Part shown: piece after piece, positions 34,812 through 42,230 of the stretch
Layout: every line of letters begins with the position of its first letter
Numbering within the stretch: the stretch's first letter is position 1
Origin: an uncultured Ruminococcus sp.
GTDB taxonomy: Bacteria > Bacillota > Clostridia > Oscillospirales > Ruminococcaceae
Direction of reading: 5' to 3'
Assembly (NCBI GenBank): GCA_902800795.1
Contig: CADCFQ010000010.1
Coordinates: 62,001 to 126,000, forward strand
DNA: 64,000 bases
Translations under genes and position numbers: made by a program
Notes under the pieces: generated by a model
What the model saw: only the letters and a program-made list of their open reading frames with translations
Told to the model about the DNA's origin: nothing
Databases searched by the model: none

Positions 34812-34852
34812 CATAAAACACAAAACAGAGACCTTCTTTGGAAGATCTCTGT
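34812..34852 (-). terminator. Terminator after ridA
   Basis: ACAGAGA/TCTCTGT outer arms and CTTC/GAAG inner arms (34825-34852, one mismatch) with a four-base loop. On the minus strand they are followed by a T-rich tail, TTTTGTGTTTT. Confidence 0.75.
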
Positions 34853-34876
34853 AAATGCAAATATATGAAACTAAAA

Positions 34877-35251
34877 TTATACCTCAGCGATGACCTCGAC
34901 CTCAACGAGAACATCCTTTGGCAGCTCCTTAGCTGCTACGCAGGAACGAGCAGGCTTAGATGTGAAATACTTGCCGTAGATCTCATTGAAAGCACCGAAG
35001 TCGGACATATTCTTTAAAAAGCATACAGTCTTTACTGCCTTTTCAAGAGAAGAGCCTGCTGCTTCAAGGAGGTTCTTGAGGTTTGTGCATACCTGCTCTG
35101 TCTGACCCTCGATAGTGTCAGCCTCAACAGCGCCGGTAGCGGGGTTTATAGCTATCTGTCCGGATGTGAACACCAGACCGCCTACGATCTTTGCCTGGGA
35201 ATAAGGTCCGATAGCGTCGGGCGCATTCTTTGTGTAAATTGTTTCTGCCAT
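34877..35251 (-). CDS. ridA: Reactive intermediate/imine deaminase RidA
   Basis: RidA hydrolyses the enamine/imine (2-aminocrotonate) released by threonine dehydratase, so it does not damage PLP enzymes. The 124-residue protein has the family segments DAIGPYSQAKIVGGLVFTSG, GQTEQVCTNLKNLLEAAG and the C-terminal ARSCVAAKELPKDVLVEVE, with the substrate-binding Arg in PARSCV. It lies 17 bases after ilvA, its metabolic source of substrate, and shares the T-box leader. Confidence 0.95.
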   Translation of the reverse strand: MAETIYTKNAPDAIGPYSQAKIVGGLVFTSGQIAINPATGAVEADTIEGQTEQVCTNLKNLLEAAGSSLEKAVKTVCFLKNMSDFGAFNEIYGKYFTSKPARSCVAAKELPKDVLVEVEVIAEV

Positions 35252-35268
35252 GATAAAAACTCCTTTGC

Positions 35269-36471
35269 TTATTTATTTACGATCTTGAATCCTGCATCTG
35301 CAAGAGCCGATCTTATCTTTCTGATATGGTCGTAGTCCCTGGTCTCCATCACGATACGAAGGATGCAGTCTGTGATATCGCTGTCCTCGCTTGCTCTCTC
35401 GTGGTGGATAGCAACAACGTTTCCGCCGAGCTGGGCGATTATCTTTGAAACGCCGACCAGCTGACCGGGCTTATCCTCGAGCTGGATAGCCATAGTGTCA
35501 GACCTTCCGGATTTGAGAAGACCTCTCTTGATAACTCTCGAAAGGATAGTAACGTCGATGTTTCCGCCGGAAACAAGGCAGACCACCTTTTTGCCCTTGA
35601 GGTCAGGTATCTTGTTGAACATTACCGCTGCAACGGAAACTGCGCCTGCGCCCTCGGCGATAAGCTTCTGCTTCTCGATAAGGTGGAGTATAGCTGAGGA
35701 TACCTCGTCATCCGAAACAGTGAAAATACCGTCAACATACTGCTTGCAGAATTCAAATGTGTGCTCTCCGGGCTCCTTGACCTTGATGCCGTCAGCGATG
35801 GTGTGAACGGATTCAAGACACTTTATCTGATCCTCGGCAAGAGACTCCACCATAGAGGGTGCGCCCTCTGCCTGAACACCGTAGACCTTTACCTGGGGTT
35901 TGAGCTGCTTTACAGCGAAGGCCACGCCCGAGATAAGTCCGCCGCCGCCGACAGGAACAACGATAACATCAGCGTCAGTCACCTGATTGAGGATCTCGAG
36001 ACCTATAGTACCCTGACCGGCAATAACGTTCTCGTCATCGAAGGGGTGGATGAAAGTATAGTTATGTTCGTCTCTCTGTCTGAGAGCCTCAGCATAAGCG
36101 TCATCATAAACACCGGGCACAAGGCATACCTCTGCGCCGTAGCTCTTTGTAGCCTCGACCTTCGAGATAGGAGCGCCGTCGGGCAGACAGATTATAGACT
36201 TTATCCCGTTCTTAGCAGCAGCAAGAGCCACGCCCTGTGCGTGGTTGCCGGCCGAGCAGGCAATAACTCCGTGGCTTTTTTCCTCTTCCGAAAGCTGCGA
36301 TATCTTGTAGTAAGCGCCTCTGACCTTAAAGGAGCCTGTCACCTGAAGGTTCTCTGTCTTAAGATAAACGTCGCAGTCAGGATTAACAGCAGGTGCGCTT
36401 ATGCAGGCTGTGGGTCTGATGACCTCTTTTAGCACATTTGACGCATTGAAGACCTTATCCAGTGTTAGCAT
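35269..36471 (-). CDS. ilvA: Threonine ammonia-lyase with C-terminal ACT domain
   Basis: A PLP enzyme turning threonine into 2-oxobutyrate, the first step of isoleucine synthesis. The 400-residue protein has the PLP-lysine motif TGSFKVRGAYYKI, SAGNHAQGVA, the phosphate-binding PVGGGGLISG and a single C-terminal ACT domain from about residue 325 (LEDKPGQLVGVSKIIAQLG). The length matches the one-ACT-domain type. The start at 36471 follows AGAGGT. The T-box leader with an Ile specifier supports a biosynthetic role rather than a catabolic one. Confidence 0.95.
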   Translation of the reverse strand: MLTLDKVFNASNVLKEVIRPTACISAPAVNPDCDVYLKTENLQVTGSFKVRGAYYKISQLSEEEKSHGVIACSAGNHAQGVALAAAKNGIKSIICLPDGAPISKVEATKSYGAEVCLVPGVYDDAYAEALRQRDEHNYTFIHPFDDENVIAGQGTIGLEILNQVTDADVIVVPVGGGGLISGVAFAVKQLKPQVKVYGVQAEGAPSMVESLAEDQIKCLESVHTIADGIKVKEPGEHTFEFCKQYVDGIFTVSDDEVSSAILHLIEKQKLIAEGAGAVSVAAVMFNKIPDLKGKKVVCLVSGGNIDVTILSRVIKRGLLKSGRSDTMAIQLEDKPGQLVGVSKIIAQLGGNVVAIHHERASEDSDITDCILRIVMETRDYDHIRKIRSALADAGFKIVNK

Positions 36472-36486
36472 AAAATTACCTCTTTT

Positions 36487-36727
36487 CAAAAAATAAGTCT
36501 CCGCCTCTTTATGCAGAGGCGAAGACATAAACTCCGTGGTACCACTCTGATTGCAGGGAAGCCCCTGCCGCTCAAGACCTGTAACGAAGGCAACGCAGCC
36601 GCTTACTTGTTTCGGCAGCCGAGCTCGGGGATGATCCTGACCACGCATAGCCGCAGGCATTACACCGTCCGCCTGCTCTCTGTGGACCTGTGTGAGGCCA
36701 CCTTTCCCGTCAAAGCTTTTAATATAT
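36487..36727 (-). promoter_or_regulatory. T-box leader (isoleucine specifier) for ilvA-ridA
   Basis: The minus-strand leader has the T-box core TGGTACCA (36537-36544) in the context AGAGTGGTACCACGG and an AGAGAG/GGCGG stem I element near 36670. Its terminator has stems at about 36497-36507 and 36515-36526, followed by TTATTTTTT. In the specifier region, GGATCATCCCCGAGC (around 36622-36637) contains ATC in either possible register, which is an isoleucine codon. Uncharged tRNA-Ile should therefore switch the operon on. Confidence 0.9.
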
Positions 36728-36733
36728 AAAATA

Positions 36734-36762
36734 ATTATATCACTGCATTCTCCAATTGTCAA
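36734..36762 (-). promoter_or_regulatory. Sigma-A-type promoter for T-box-ilvA-ridA
   Basis: Minus-strand TTGACA (36757-36762), 17-base spacer, TATAAT (36734-36739), perfect consensus, just before the T-box leader. Confidence 0.9.
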
Positions 36763-36782
36763 GACCCAAAACAGAGATTATC

Positions 36783-37268
36783 TTACTTATGATATCTCGA
36801 TCCTGCTAAGATCTGAAAAGCCCTGTATATCTGCTCGAGCAGCATCACCCTTGCCAGCTGGTGAGGGAATGTCATCTCCGACATGGAAAGTCTCATATCG
36901 GCAAAGCTTTTTATGCTGTCGGCTATCCCGAAGGACGACCCGATAATGAAGTTTACAATGCTTTTTCCCGAAACGCTGCAATTATCTATTGTTTTTGAAA
37001 GCTTTTCGCTGGGCATCTGTTTTCCTTCGATGCACATCGCAATATTAAAACAGCTGCTCCCTTCAAGATAGGGCTTCATAGCCGCTGCTTCGTTCTCCAG
37101 CGCCTTGTTTATCTCGCCGTCGCTTGGCTCCGAGGGCAGCCTTGACTCGCCCAGCTCTACCACCGTCAGCTTACAGCTTCCGGACAAGCGCTTTTCATAT
37201 TCGGCGCAGGCGTCCCGCAGATATTTCTCTTTGAGCTTGCCCACACAGATGATATTTATCCTTATCAA
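36783..37268 (-). CDS. rlmH: 23S rRNA (pseudouridine-1915 N3) methyltransferase
   Basis: RlmH methylates pseudouridine 1915 in helix 69 on assembled ribosomes. The 161-residue SPOUT protein shows NIICVGKLKEKYL at the start, the knot region NFIIGSSFGIADSIK and the terminal motif MTFPHQLARVMLLEQIYRAF. The family usually reads IGG at the knot; here it is IGSS. It overlaps walJ by four bases, as the last gene of a three-gene operon. Confidence 0.95.
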   Translation of the reverse strand: MIRINIICVGKLKEKYLRDACAEYEKRLSGSCKLTVVELGESRLPSEPSDGEINKALENEAAAMKPYLEGSSCFNIAMCIEGKQMPSEKLSKTIDNCSVSGKSIVNFIIGSSFGIADSIKSFADMRLSMSEMTFPHQLARVMLLEQIYRAFQILAGSRYHK

Positions 37269-38050
37269 AAAATAAGCGCCTCCTCGTTCTGGCTGGGTCT
37301 GGCAACTATCAGCTGATAGTCTATCCCTCGCCTGAGATCTCCCAGCGCCGCCACAGCACAGCTCTCGGCGGTCTGTGACGTGTTGTTCTCCTGGCTCAGG
37401 TGCCCGAGTATCAGCCGGCAGGTGCCGCCCTCCACAAGCCCCATAAGCTCGGCCGCACAGTCCTTGTTTGAAAGGTGCCCGACCCTGGAAGCGATCCTGT
37501 TTTTCAGCTCCCTTGGATAAGGCCCGAACTCCAGCATATCGGGGTCGTAGTTCGACTCTATCAGCAGAGCGTCCACCCCGGTGACAGCGGCTCTTACCTC
37601 GTCAGACACAAACCCCAGGTCAGTACACAGCGCAGCTGTTTTCCCGTCGGGATACTCCACCCTGTAGCCGCAGCTGGCAGGCACATCGTGAGAGGTCACA
37701 AAATGCGACACCGCAAAATCTCCTGCCACGGCCGTTCCCCCGTCTATCGCCATAAGCTCTGCTCCCGGGGCTATAAAGCCCCTGTCAGCCAGTATCTCTA
37801 AGTTTTTCTTCTGAGCATAAACAGGGACTCCGAGCTTTTTTGACAAAACTCTGAGTCCGCTGATGTGATCTGAATGGATATGCGTTATAAATATCGCCCT
37901 TACAGCATCCAGGGGTATGTCCCTGTCCTCAAGGGACAGGCATATCTGCTTGCAGGAAACACCTGCGTCAATAAGGATACCGCTGTTCTGATCGCCAAGA
38001 TATGTACAGTTGCCCTTGCTCGACGAGAACAGAGGATACATTCTTGCCAT
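37265..38050 (-). CDS. walJ: MBL-fold hydrolase WalJ/YycJ
   Basis: A 261-residue metallo-beta-lactamase-fold protein. It begins MARMYPLFSSSKGNCTYLG, typical of YycJ (WalJ), an exonuclease-like protein linked to coordination of cell division and replication in Firmicutes. The metal-binding motif is THIHSDHISGL, with later ligands in VTSHDVPASC, LGFVSDEV and GHLSNKDC. The start at 38050 has AAAGGA upstream. It is next to rlmH, as in the B. subtilis walRKHIJ-rlmH region, but the wal two-component genes are not here. Confidence 0.9.
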   Translation of the reverse strand: MARMYPLFSSSKGNCTYLGDQNSGILIDAGVSCKQICLSLEDRDIPLDAVRAIFITHIHSDHISGLRVLSKKLGVPVYAQKKNLEILADRGFIAPGAELMAIDGGTAVAGDFAVSHFVTSHDVPASCGYRVEYPDGKTAALCTDLGFVSDEVRAAVTGVDALLIESNYDPDMLEFGPYPRELKNRIASRVGHLSNKDCAAELMGLVEGGTCRLILGHLSQENNTSQTAESCAVAALGDLRRGIDYQLIVARPSQNEEALIF

Positions 38051-38051
38051 A

Positions 38052-38903
38052 TCAATTATCCTTTCCGAACCTGCCGTAGAGATAATTAGCAACTGCATCA
38101 TCGGTATTCCTGCCGATCATCCTGTCGCAGTATTCCTTTATCTCATCGGTGGCGTTGCTGACGCACACCTTTTCGTCACAGGCCTCAAACATCGGTATGT
38201 CGTTAAGGTTATCGCCAAAGCCGATGACCCTGTCAAAGCCGCTGTAATCCTTAATATACTGCACTCCCTTTTTCTTTGAAGCGGAAGACGAGAATATCTC
38301 AAGATACCACAGCCCCTCGTTATAAACGTCCTCGTAGAAGGTCATAGTGACCTCGGAATTATATCTGAAGCTGTCGTAAACCTTCTGGAGCCTTTCCTTT
38401 GAGTCGATAAAGGTAAAGTAGATAACGTCAGCGTTCACCTTTTCAAAGTGGTCTATCTGGGTAAAAGACTTATAATACTTTTCCTTTCTCTCTTCATAGA
38501 AATCCTTCATCGCAGGAGTAGCAAGCTTTCTGTAATATGTGTTCATATCGTTCTTGAAAATAGTGTACATAAAGCACTCTATCCCAAGGCTCGTACACAG
38601 CCTGTCTATCTTCAGCTTCATTCCGCCGTCAAGCCTGTTGACAACGTCATATCTTTTCAGCTTCGGGTCAAAGATGAGAACGCCGTTCATCAGAACTATC
38701 GGGAGCCTTAATCTCAGGGGAGCTAATATCTTCTTGCAGGAAGCCCAGGTCCTTGCTGTGGCAATGGAGAAGAAGAGCCCGTTTTCTTCGATAAGGGTAT
38801 TTATCTTAAAGGAAGTGACCCAGGATATCTCGGCCTTGTCGTTTAAAAGTGTACCGTCAAGGTCAGAAATGACCAGGGTGTTCTTATCCTTATCACTTGC
38901 CAT
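38052..38903 (-). CDS. Cof-type HAD phosphatase
   Basis: A 283-residue HAD IIB (Cof subfamily) hydrolase. Motif I is ISDLDGTLLND, motif II is FSIATARTW, the C2 cap lies between about residues 85 and 200, and the lysine and acidic motifs are in SKKKGVQYI and IGFGDNLNDIPMFEAC. Such enzymes dephosphorylate sugar phosphates, nucleotides or PLP; the substrate here is unknown. A GGAGG-type site precedes the ATG. It is the first gene of the operon with walJ and rlmH, with one base between the first two. Confidence 0.9.
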   Translation of the reverse strand: MASDKDKNTLVISDLDGTLLNDKAEISWVTSFKINTLIEENGLFFSIATARTWASCKKILAPLRLRLPIVLMNGVLIFDPKLKRYDVVNRLDGGMKLKIDRLCTSLGIECFMYTIFKNDMNTYYRKLATPAMKDFYEERKEKYYKSFTQIDHFEKVNADVIYFTFIDSKERLQKVYDSFRYNSEVTMTFYEDVYNEGLWYLEIFSSSASKKKGVQYIKDYSGFDRVIGFGDNLNDIPMFEACDEKVCVSNATDEIKEYCDRMIGRNTDDAVANYLYGRFGKDN

Positions 38904-38940
38904 AAAAGCTCCTCCTTCCGAATAAACTTATATCCTCTAA

Positions 38941-38969
38941 ATTATAGCACAGATTTTTAAATAAGTCAA
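38941..38969 (-). promoter_or_regulatory. Sigma-A-type promoter for the HAD-walJ-rlmH operon
   Basis: Minus-strand TTGACT (38964-38969), 17-base spacer, TATAAT (38941-38946). Confidence 0.82.
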
Positions 38970-39009
38970 TTAAAATGATCTTTTTCTCAAATGATATTCT
39001 CAAAACCTA

Positions 39010-39038
39010 TTGAAATCCGAGCCAAGATAGTGTATAAT
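39010..39038 (+). promoter_or_regulatory. Sigma-A-type promoter for rubredoxin
   Basis: TTGAAA (39010-39015), 17-base spacer, TATAAT (39033-39038), about 55 bases before the start. Confidence 0.8.
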
Positions 39039-39091
39039 AAACACAGATAAAGGTTTCTTTGTCTTAATGCTCAGGAAAGGAGGAGCGCTTT

Positions 39092-39250
39092 ATGAAATAT
39101 GTATGCGATATCTGCGGATATATTTACGATCCTGAAGAGGGTGCGCCGGATTCGGGGGTAGCAGCAGGCACAAAGTGGGAAGATGTTCCCGAGGATTTTG
39201 TCTGTCCTGTATGCGGTGTCGGAAAGGATCAGTTTTCGGCAGCTGAATAA
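39092..39250 (+). CDS. Rubredoxin
   Basis: A 52-residue one-iron electron carrier found mainly in anaerobes, where it often supplies electrons for oxygen and peroxide removal. The iron ligands are Cys5-x2-Cys8 ([13 protein letters not shown]) and Cys38-x2-Cys41 ([11 protein letters not shown]). The aromatic core residues Tyr10, Tyr12, Trp29 and Phe36 are present. An AAGGAGGAG ribosome binding site precedes the ATG. It is a single-gene unit; no rubrerythrin or flavodiiron gene is adjacent, so its partner is not known. Confidence 0.95.
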   Translation: MKYVCDICGYIYDPEEGAPDSGVAAGTKWEDVPEDFVCPVCGVGKDQFSAAE

Positions 39251-39256
39251 GAAAAG

Positions 39257-39284
39257 AGCCTGCAAACACTAGTTTGCAGGCTTT
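39257..39284 (+). terminator. Terminator after rubredoxin
   Basis: Perfect 11-base arms AGCCTGCAAAC/GTTTGCAGGCT with a four-base loop, then TTG. The T-run is short but the stem is strong. Confidence 0.75.
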
Positions 39285-39330
39285 GCTGCGCCAAAGAGTC
39301 TGAGTCCGGCTGAAAGCTGTTATTTTTTTC

Positions 39331-39359
39331 TTGACAAAACAGCAGGAATATAGTATAAT
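39331..39359 (+). promoter_or_regulatory. Promoter for tRNA-Leu
   Basis: TTGACA (39331-39336), 17-base spacer, TATAAT (39354-39359), perfect consensus as expected for a stable RNA gene. Confidence 0.92.
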
Positions 39360-39373
39360 TACCTTTGTGACGA

Positions 39374-39458
39374 GCCGCTGTGGTGAAATCGGCAGACACA
39401 GGGGACTTAAAATCCCCCGATCATTGAGATCGTACCGGTTCAAGTCCGGTCAGCGGCA
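39374..39458 (+). tRNA. tRNA-Leu (anticodon UAA)
   Basis: An 85-base class II tRNA. The acceptor arms GCCGCTG (39374-39380) and CAGCGGC (39451-39457) pair fully, and the discriminator is A. The anticodon stem GGGGA/TCCCC encloses the loop CTTAAAA, with anticodon TAA at 39408-39410. A variable arm (GATCATTGAGATC) and the T-loop GGTTCAAGTCC follow. The long variable arm plus anticodon identify leucine, reading UUA. The 3' CCA is not encoded. Confidence 0.97.
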
Positions 39459-39462
39459 CTAT

Positions 39463-39493
39463 CAGCAGAGCATTGAGATGTTCTGCTGTTTTT
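39463..39493 (+). terminator. Terminator after tRNA-Leu
   Basis: CAGCAGA (39463-39469) pairs with TCTGCTG (39482-39488), with a further CAT/ATG inside, then TTTTT. Confidence 0.82.
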
Positions 39494-39530
39494 GTTATAA
39501 GATCTGTACCATATATAAAGGAGTGATGAT

Positions 39531-40799
39531 ATGGGTGTCCCGCTTGCCGAAAAGATAAGGCCAAAAACACTTGATGATATAGTGGGTCAGAAGGAGCTTC
39601 TTTCCGAGAACAAGCCGCTTCGCAGGATAATCGAGAGCGGAAAGATACCCAATATGATCTTCTACGGTCCTTCGGGCGTGGGCAAAACCACTGTTGCAAG
39701 GCTGATCGCAGAAAACGCCAATATGACGATGCACAAGCTCAACGGCACCAATGCAAGTGTAGCAGATATTAAGCAGATCGTTGCCGAGACTCAGACTCTA
39801 AGCGGCATAAACGGGATTCTGCTCTATCTTGACGAGATACAGTATCTTAACAAAAAGCAGCAGCAGTCTCTGCTGGAATACATAGAGGACGGCAGCATAA
39901 CACTTATCTCCTCAACGACAGAGAACCCTTATTTCTATGTTTATAATGCGATAATCAGCCGCTCGACCGTGTTCGAGTTCAAGCCTGTGACAGCAGAAGA
40001 GATAAAGCCTGCGATAACAAGGGCTTTTCAGCTTATGGCAAATGAGCTTGGTCTGAAGCTTAGGCTTGAAAACGGAGTGGTGGACCATATCGCTCACGGC
40101 TGCGGCGGTGATGTGAGAAAGTCCATAAACACAGTGGAGCTCTGTATCCTTTCTGCCGACAACGACGGGGAGAGGCTGAGCGTTTCCCTTGACAGTGTCA
40201 GGCTCCTTACCCAGCGCAGCAATATGCGCTATGACAGGGACGGCGATTCACATTACGATATTCTTTCTGCGCTCCAGAAATCCATAAGGGGCTCGGATGA
40301 AAACGCTGCTCTTCACTATGCGGCAAGGCTGATAGAAGCCGGAGACATCATATCCCTGAGCCGAAGGCTCCTTGTCATCGCAAGCGAGGATATAGGCCTT
40401 GCCTATCCTATGGCAGTACCGATAGTCAAGGCCTGTGTAGACAGCGCTATGCAGCTTGGCCTGCCGGAGGCAAGGATACCCCTGGGAGAAGCAGTTGTCT
40501 TCCTTGCAACGGCACCGAAATCAAACAGCGCCTATCTTGCCGTTGATGCGGCTCTTGCCGATGTTAAAAACGGCGAGATCGGAGATTTCCCGAGAAATCT
40601 GCAAAACAAGCATTTTGACGGCGACGAGGCAAAGGAGAAAGGACAGCACTATGTCTATCCTCACCTTTTTCCAAACCACTGGGTAGAGCAGCAGTATATG
40701 CCCGACCCTCTGCTCGGCAAAGTATACTATGAATACGGCGAGAACAAGAACGAGCAGGCTGCAAAAAAATACTGGGAGAACATAAAAAAGAAAAAATAA
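39531..40799 (+). CDS. rarA: Replication-associated recombination ATPase RarA (MgsA)
   Basis: RarA is a clamp-loader-like AAA+ ATPase acting at stalled forks. The 422-residue protein has Walker A GPSGVGKTTVARL, Walker B LYLDEIQYL, sensor 1 LISSTTENPYF and the C-terminal tetramerisation domain typical of the MgsA/WRNIP1 family (LSRRLLVIASEDIGLAYP). It starts MGVPLAEKIRPKTLDDIVGQ with an AAGGAG site. A candidate promoter TTGTTA/TATAAA with a 16-base spacer lies at 39492-39519. Confidence 0.95.
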   Translation: MGVPLAEKIRPKTLDDIVGQKELLSENKPLRRIIESGKIPNMIFYGPSGVGKTTVARLIAENANMTMHKLNGTNASVADIKQIVAETQTLSGINGILLYLDEIQYLNKKQQQSLLEYIEDGSITLISSTTENPYFYVYNAIISRSTVFEFKPVTAEEIKPAITRAFQLMANELGLKLRLENGVVDHIAHGCGGDVRKSINTVELCILSADNDGERLSVSLDSVRLLTQRSNMRYDRDGDSHYDILSALQKSIRGSDENAALHYAARLIEAGDIISLSRRLLVIASEDIGLAYPMAVPIVKACVDSAMQLGLPEARIPLGEAVVFLATAPKSNSAYLAVDAALADVKNGEIGDFPRNLQNKHFDGDEAKEKGQHYVYPHLFPNHWVEQQYMPDPLLGKVYYEYGENKNEQAAKKYWENIKKKK

Positions 40800-40801
40800 A
40801 A

Positions 40802-40825
40802 GAGCAGGGAATTCATCCCCTGCTC
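40802..40825 (-). terminator. Terminator after the S1-domain gene
   Basis: On the minus strand GAGCAGGG and CCCTGCTC (40802-40809, 40818-40825) are followed by TTTTATTTTTTC, which overlaps the end of rarA. A second hairpin, CCCTGCT/AGCAGGG at about 40846-40862, lies nearer the stop codon and repeats the same arm sequence. Confidence 0.8.
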
Positions 40826-40875
40826 CCGGCATATCGTCTGTCTTTCCCTGCTATAAGCAGGGGAGGGCAGACTTT

Positions 40876-41796
40876 TTATATGAACTCTGATACTATCTCT
40901 TTGTCACAGCTGTCGGTGGAGTATACCCATTTATCAAGCTTTCCGTCCTTTATGAAATAGTTTATCTTTCCCGGGAAGCCCGAGCTGTCAAACACATCAA
41001 CGATTATCAGCTTGACCTTCATCTTCTCCGGGATGATCGCCTTTATGTAAACACTGGCTGCCTGCCCGGGATAGACTCCCTCTCTTGGTTCTGCGAGCCC
41101 GGCAAGGTTAGGCGCAAGCTCAATAAACACTCCGTAAGGCTCAACAGAGCGGACCACACCGCTTACAGTCTCTCCCGGAGCAAACTGTCCGGCGTTCTCA
41201 AGCCATGTCCCCAGCAGCTCCTTGTGGGTAAGAGTTATCCTGCCGTTTTCACGCCCTTTGACCACTGCAAAAATATCCTGGCCGTTGAAAAAGCGGTCAC
41301 AGGGGTGAGATATCCTTGAAACGGAAATTGCATCTATCGGTATCAGCGAAACGATACCGCAGCCGATATCAACAAAAGCGCCGAAGGTCTCAAGGTGAGT
41401 TACCTTTGCGGGGATTATATCACCGTTTTCAAGAAAAGCTACAAACTTCTCCATACACTCTTCCTGTGCCTTTCTCCTGGAAAGGATGAACAGAGGCCCA
41501 TCCGGGGTGTCCTTTATGTCAGTCACCTTAAAGCAGACGGTCTTGTTCACTCTTGAAAGCAGCGCTATGTCCTTGGTGGTCCCGTCCTTTATACCGATTG
41601 CCCCTTCTTCTCGGGGGATAACTCCCGTGCCGCATTCGAGATCCACATACAGGTCATGTGCATTGTCACACATCTTGGCTCTTGCTTCAACAGTTATGCC
41701 ATGGGTCATCGCTTCTGCCATGGCCTCGGCGGAGCTTATGTAATACTGGTTTTCGGGGTCGTTGAATATCTTTCCTTCAGGCAGGTATCTCTTCAT
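40876..41796 (-). CDS. S1 RNA-binding domain protein
   Basis: A 306-residue protein of the ribosomal S1-like group. One clear S1 domain spans about residues 125-195 (DIIPAKVTHLETFGAFVDIG) and a second about 205-265 (GETVSGVVRSVEPYGVFIELA). The N-terminal third resembles the degenerate S1 repeats of short clostridial S1 proteins. It may bind mRNA at the ribosome or act in RNA metabolism; the exact role is not clear. Its ribosome binding site AAGGAG is 12 bases from the ATG and partly buried in a hairpin. Confidence 0.8.
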   Translation of the reverse strand: MKRYLPEGKIFNDPENQYYISSAEAMAEAMTHGITVEARAKMCDNAHDLYVDLECGTGVIPREEGAIGIKDGTTKDIALLSRVNKTVCFKVTDIKDTPDGPLFILSRRKAQEECMEKFVAFLENGDIIPAKVTHLETFGAFVDIGCGIVSLIPIDAISVSRISHPCDRFFNGQDIFAVVKGRENGRITLTHKELLGTWLENAGQFAPGETVSGVVRSVEPYGVFIELAPNLAGLAEPREGVYPGQAASVYIKAIIPEKMKVKLIIVDVFDSSGFPGKINYFIKDGKLDKWVYSTDSCDKEIVSEFI

Positions 41797-41803
41797 GTTT
41801 GCT

Positions 41804-41826
41804 GCGTGCTCCTTGAAAAAGCACGC
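41804..41826 (-). promoter_or_regulatory. Hairpin sequestering the S1-gene ribosome binding site
   Basis: On the minus strand GCGTGCT (41820-41826) pairs with AGCACGC (41804-41810). The AAGGAG site is in the loop and 3' arm. A stronger AAGGAGGG site at about 41827-41834 precedes a GTG-initiated 15-codon reading frame that overlaps the S1 start out of frame. This could be translational autocontrol. Confidence 0.4.
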
Positions 41827-41940
41827 CCTCCTTTCATTCTTTATTCATATTCTGTGGTTTTCAAACGGCGAAATCTTTAAAAGTCAAACACCGTTTCTGG
41901 TTAATTATATGCAAGATCAACACCCATATTACACCAATTC

Positions 41941-41969
41941 TTACAAAAAACCAGATAGCAAAATATGAT
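41941..41969 (+). promoter_or_regulatory. Possible upstream promoter of the Fn3/SleB-like gene
   Basis: TTACAA (41941-41946), 17-base spacer, TATGAT (41964-41969). It would give a leader of about 250 bases. The 434-base gap 41797-42230 holds no credible gene beyond these signals. Confidence 0.4.
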
Positions 41970-42082
41970 AAAATGCGAGGAAATTAGCTGACATATACTG
42001 GTAATTATTGTGTAGATACCACAAAAAGAGAGAATTAAATAGGACAGTTTGTTGCAAAAGTTAGGTTTTTAGGGCAAAAGAC

Positions 42083-42111
42083 TTGACTTTTTGAAATAAT
42101 TGTGTTACTCT
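42083..42111 (+). promoter_or_regulatory. Promoter of the Fn3/SleB-like gene
   Basis: TTGACT (42083-42088), 17-base spacer, TACTCT (42106-42111). The -10 is weak, and a shifted TATAAC overlaps it. Confidence 0.45.
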
Positions 42112-42132
42112 TATAACAGTTGTTGTAATTGT

Positions 42133-42163
42133 TTTGTAATCTTTTGCATATATTGATTACAAA
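42133..42163. repeat. Inverted repeat in the leader of the Fn3/SleB-like gene
   Basis: Nine-base perfect arms TTTGTAATC (42133-42141) and GATTACAAA (42155-42163) around a 13-base AT-rich centre, downstream of the promoter. This could be an operator or a leader hairpin. Confidence 0.5.
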
Positions 42164-42230
42164 TCGGTTATGAACAATCTGTAAATAGCATTGGTGATAT
42201 GTTTTTACCGATCTAATGGAAGGAGTGTGG

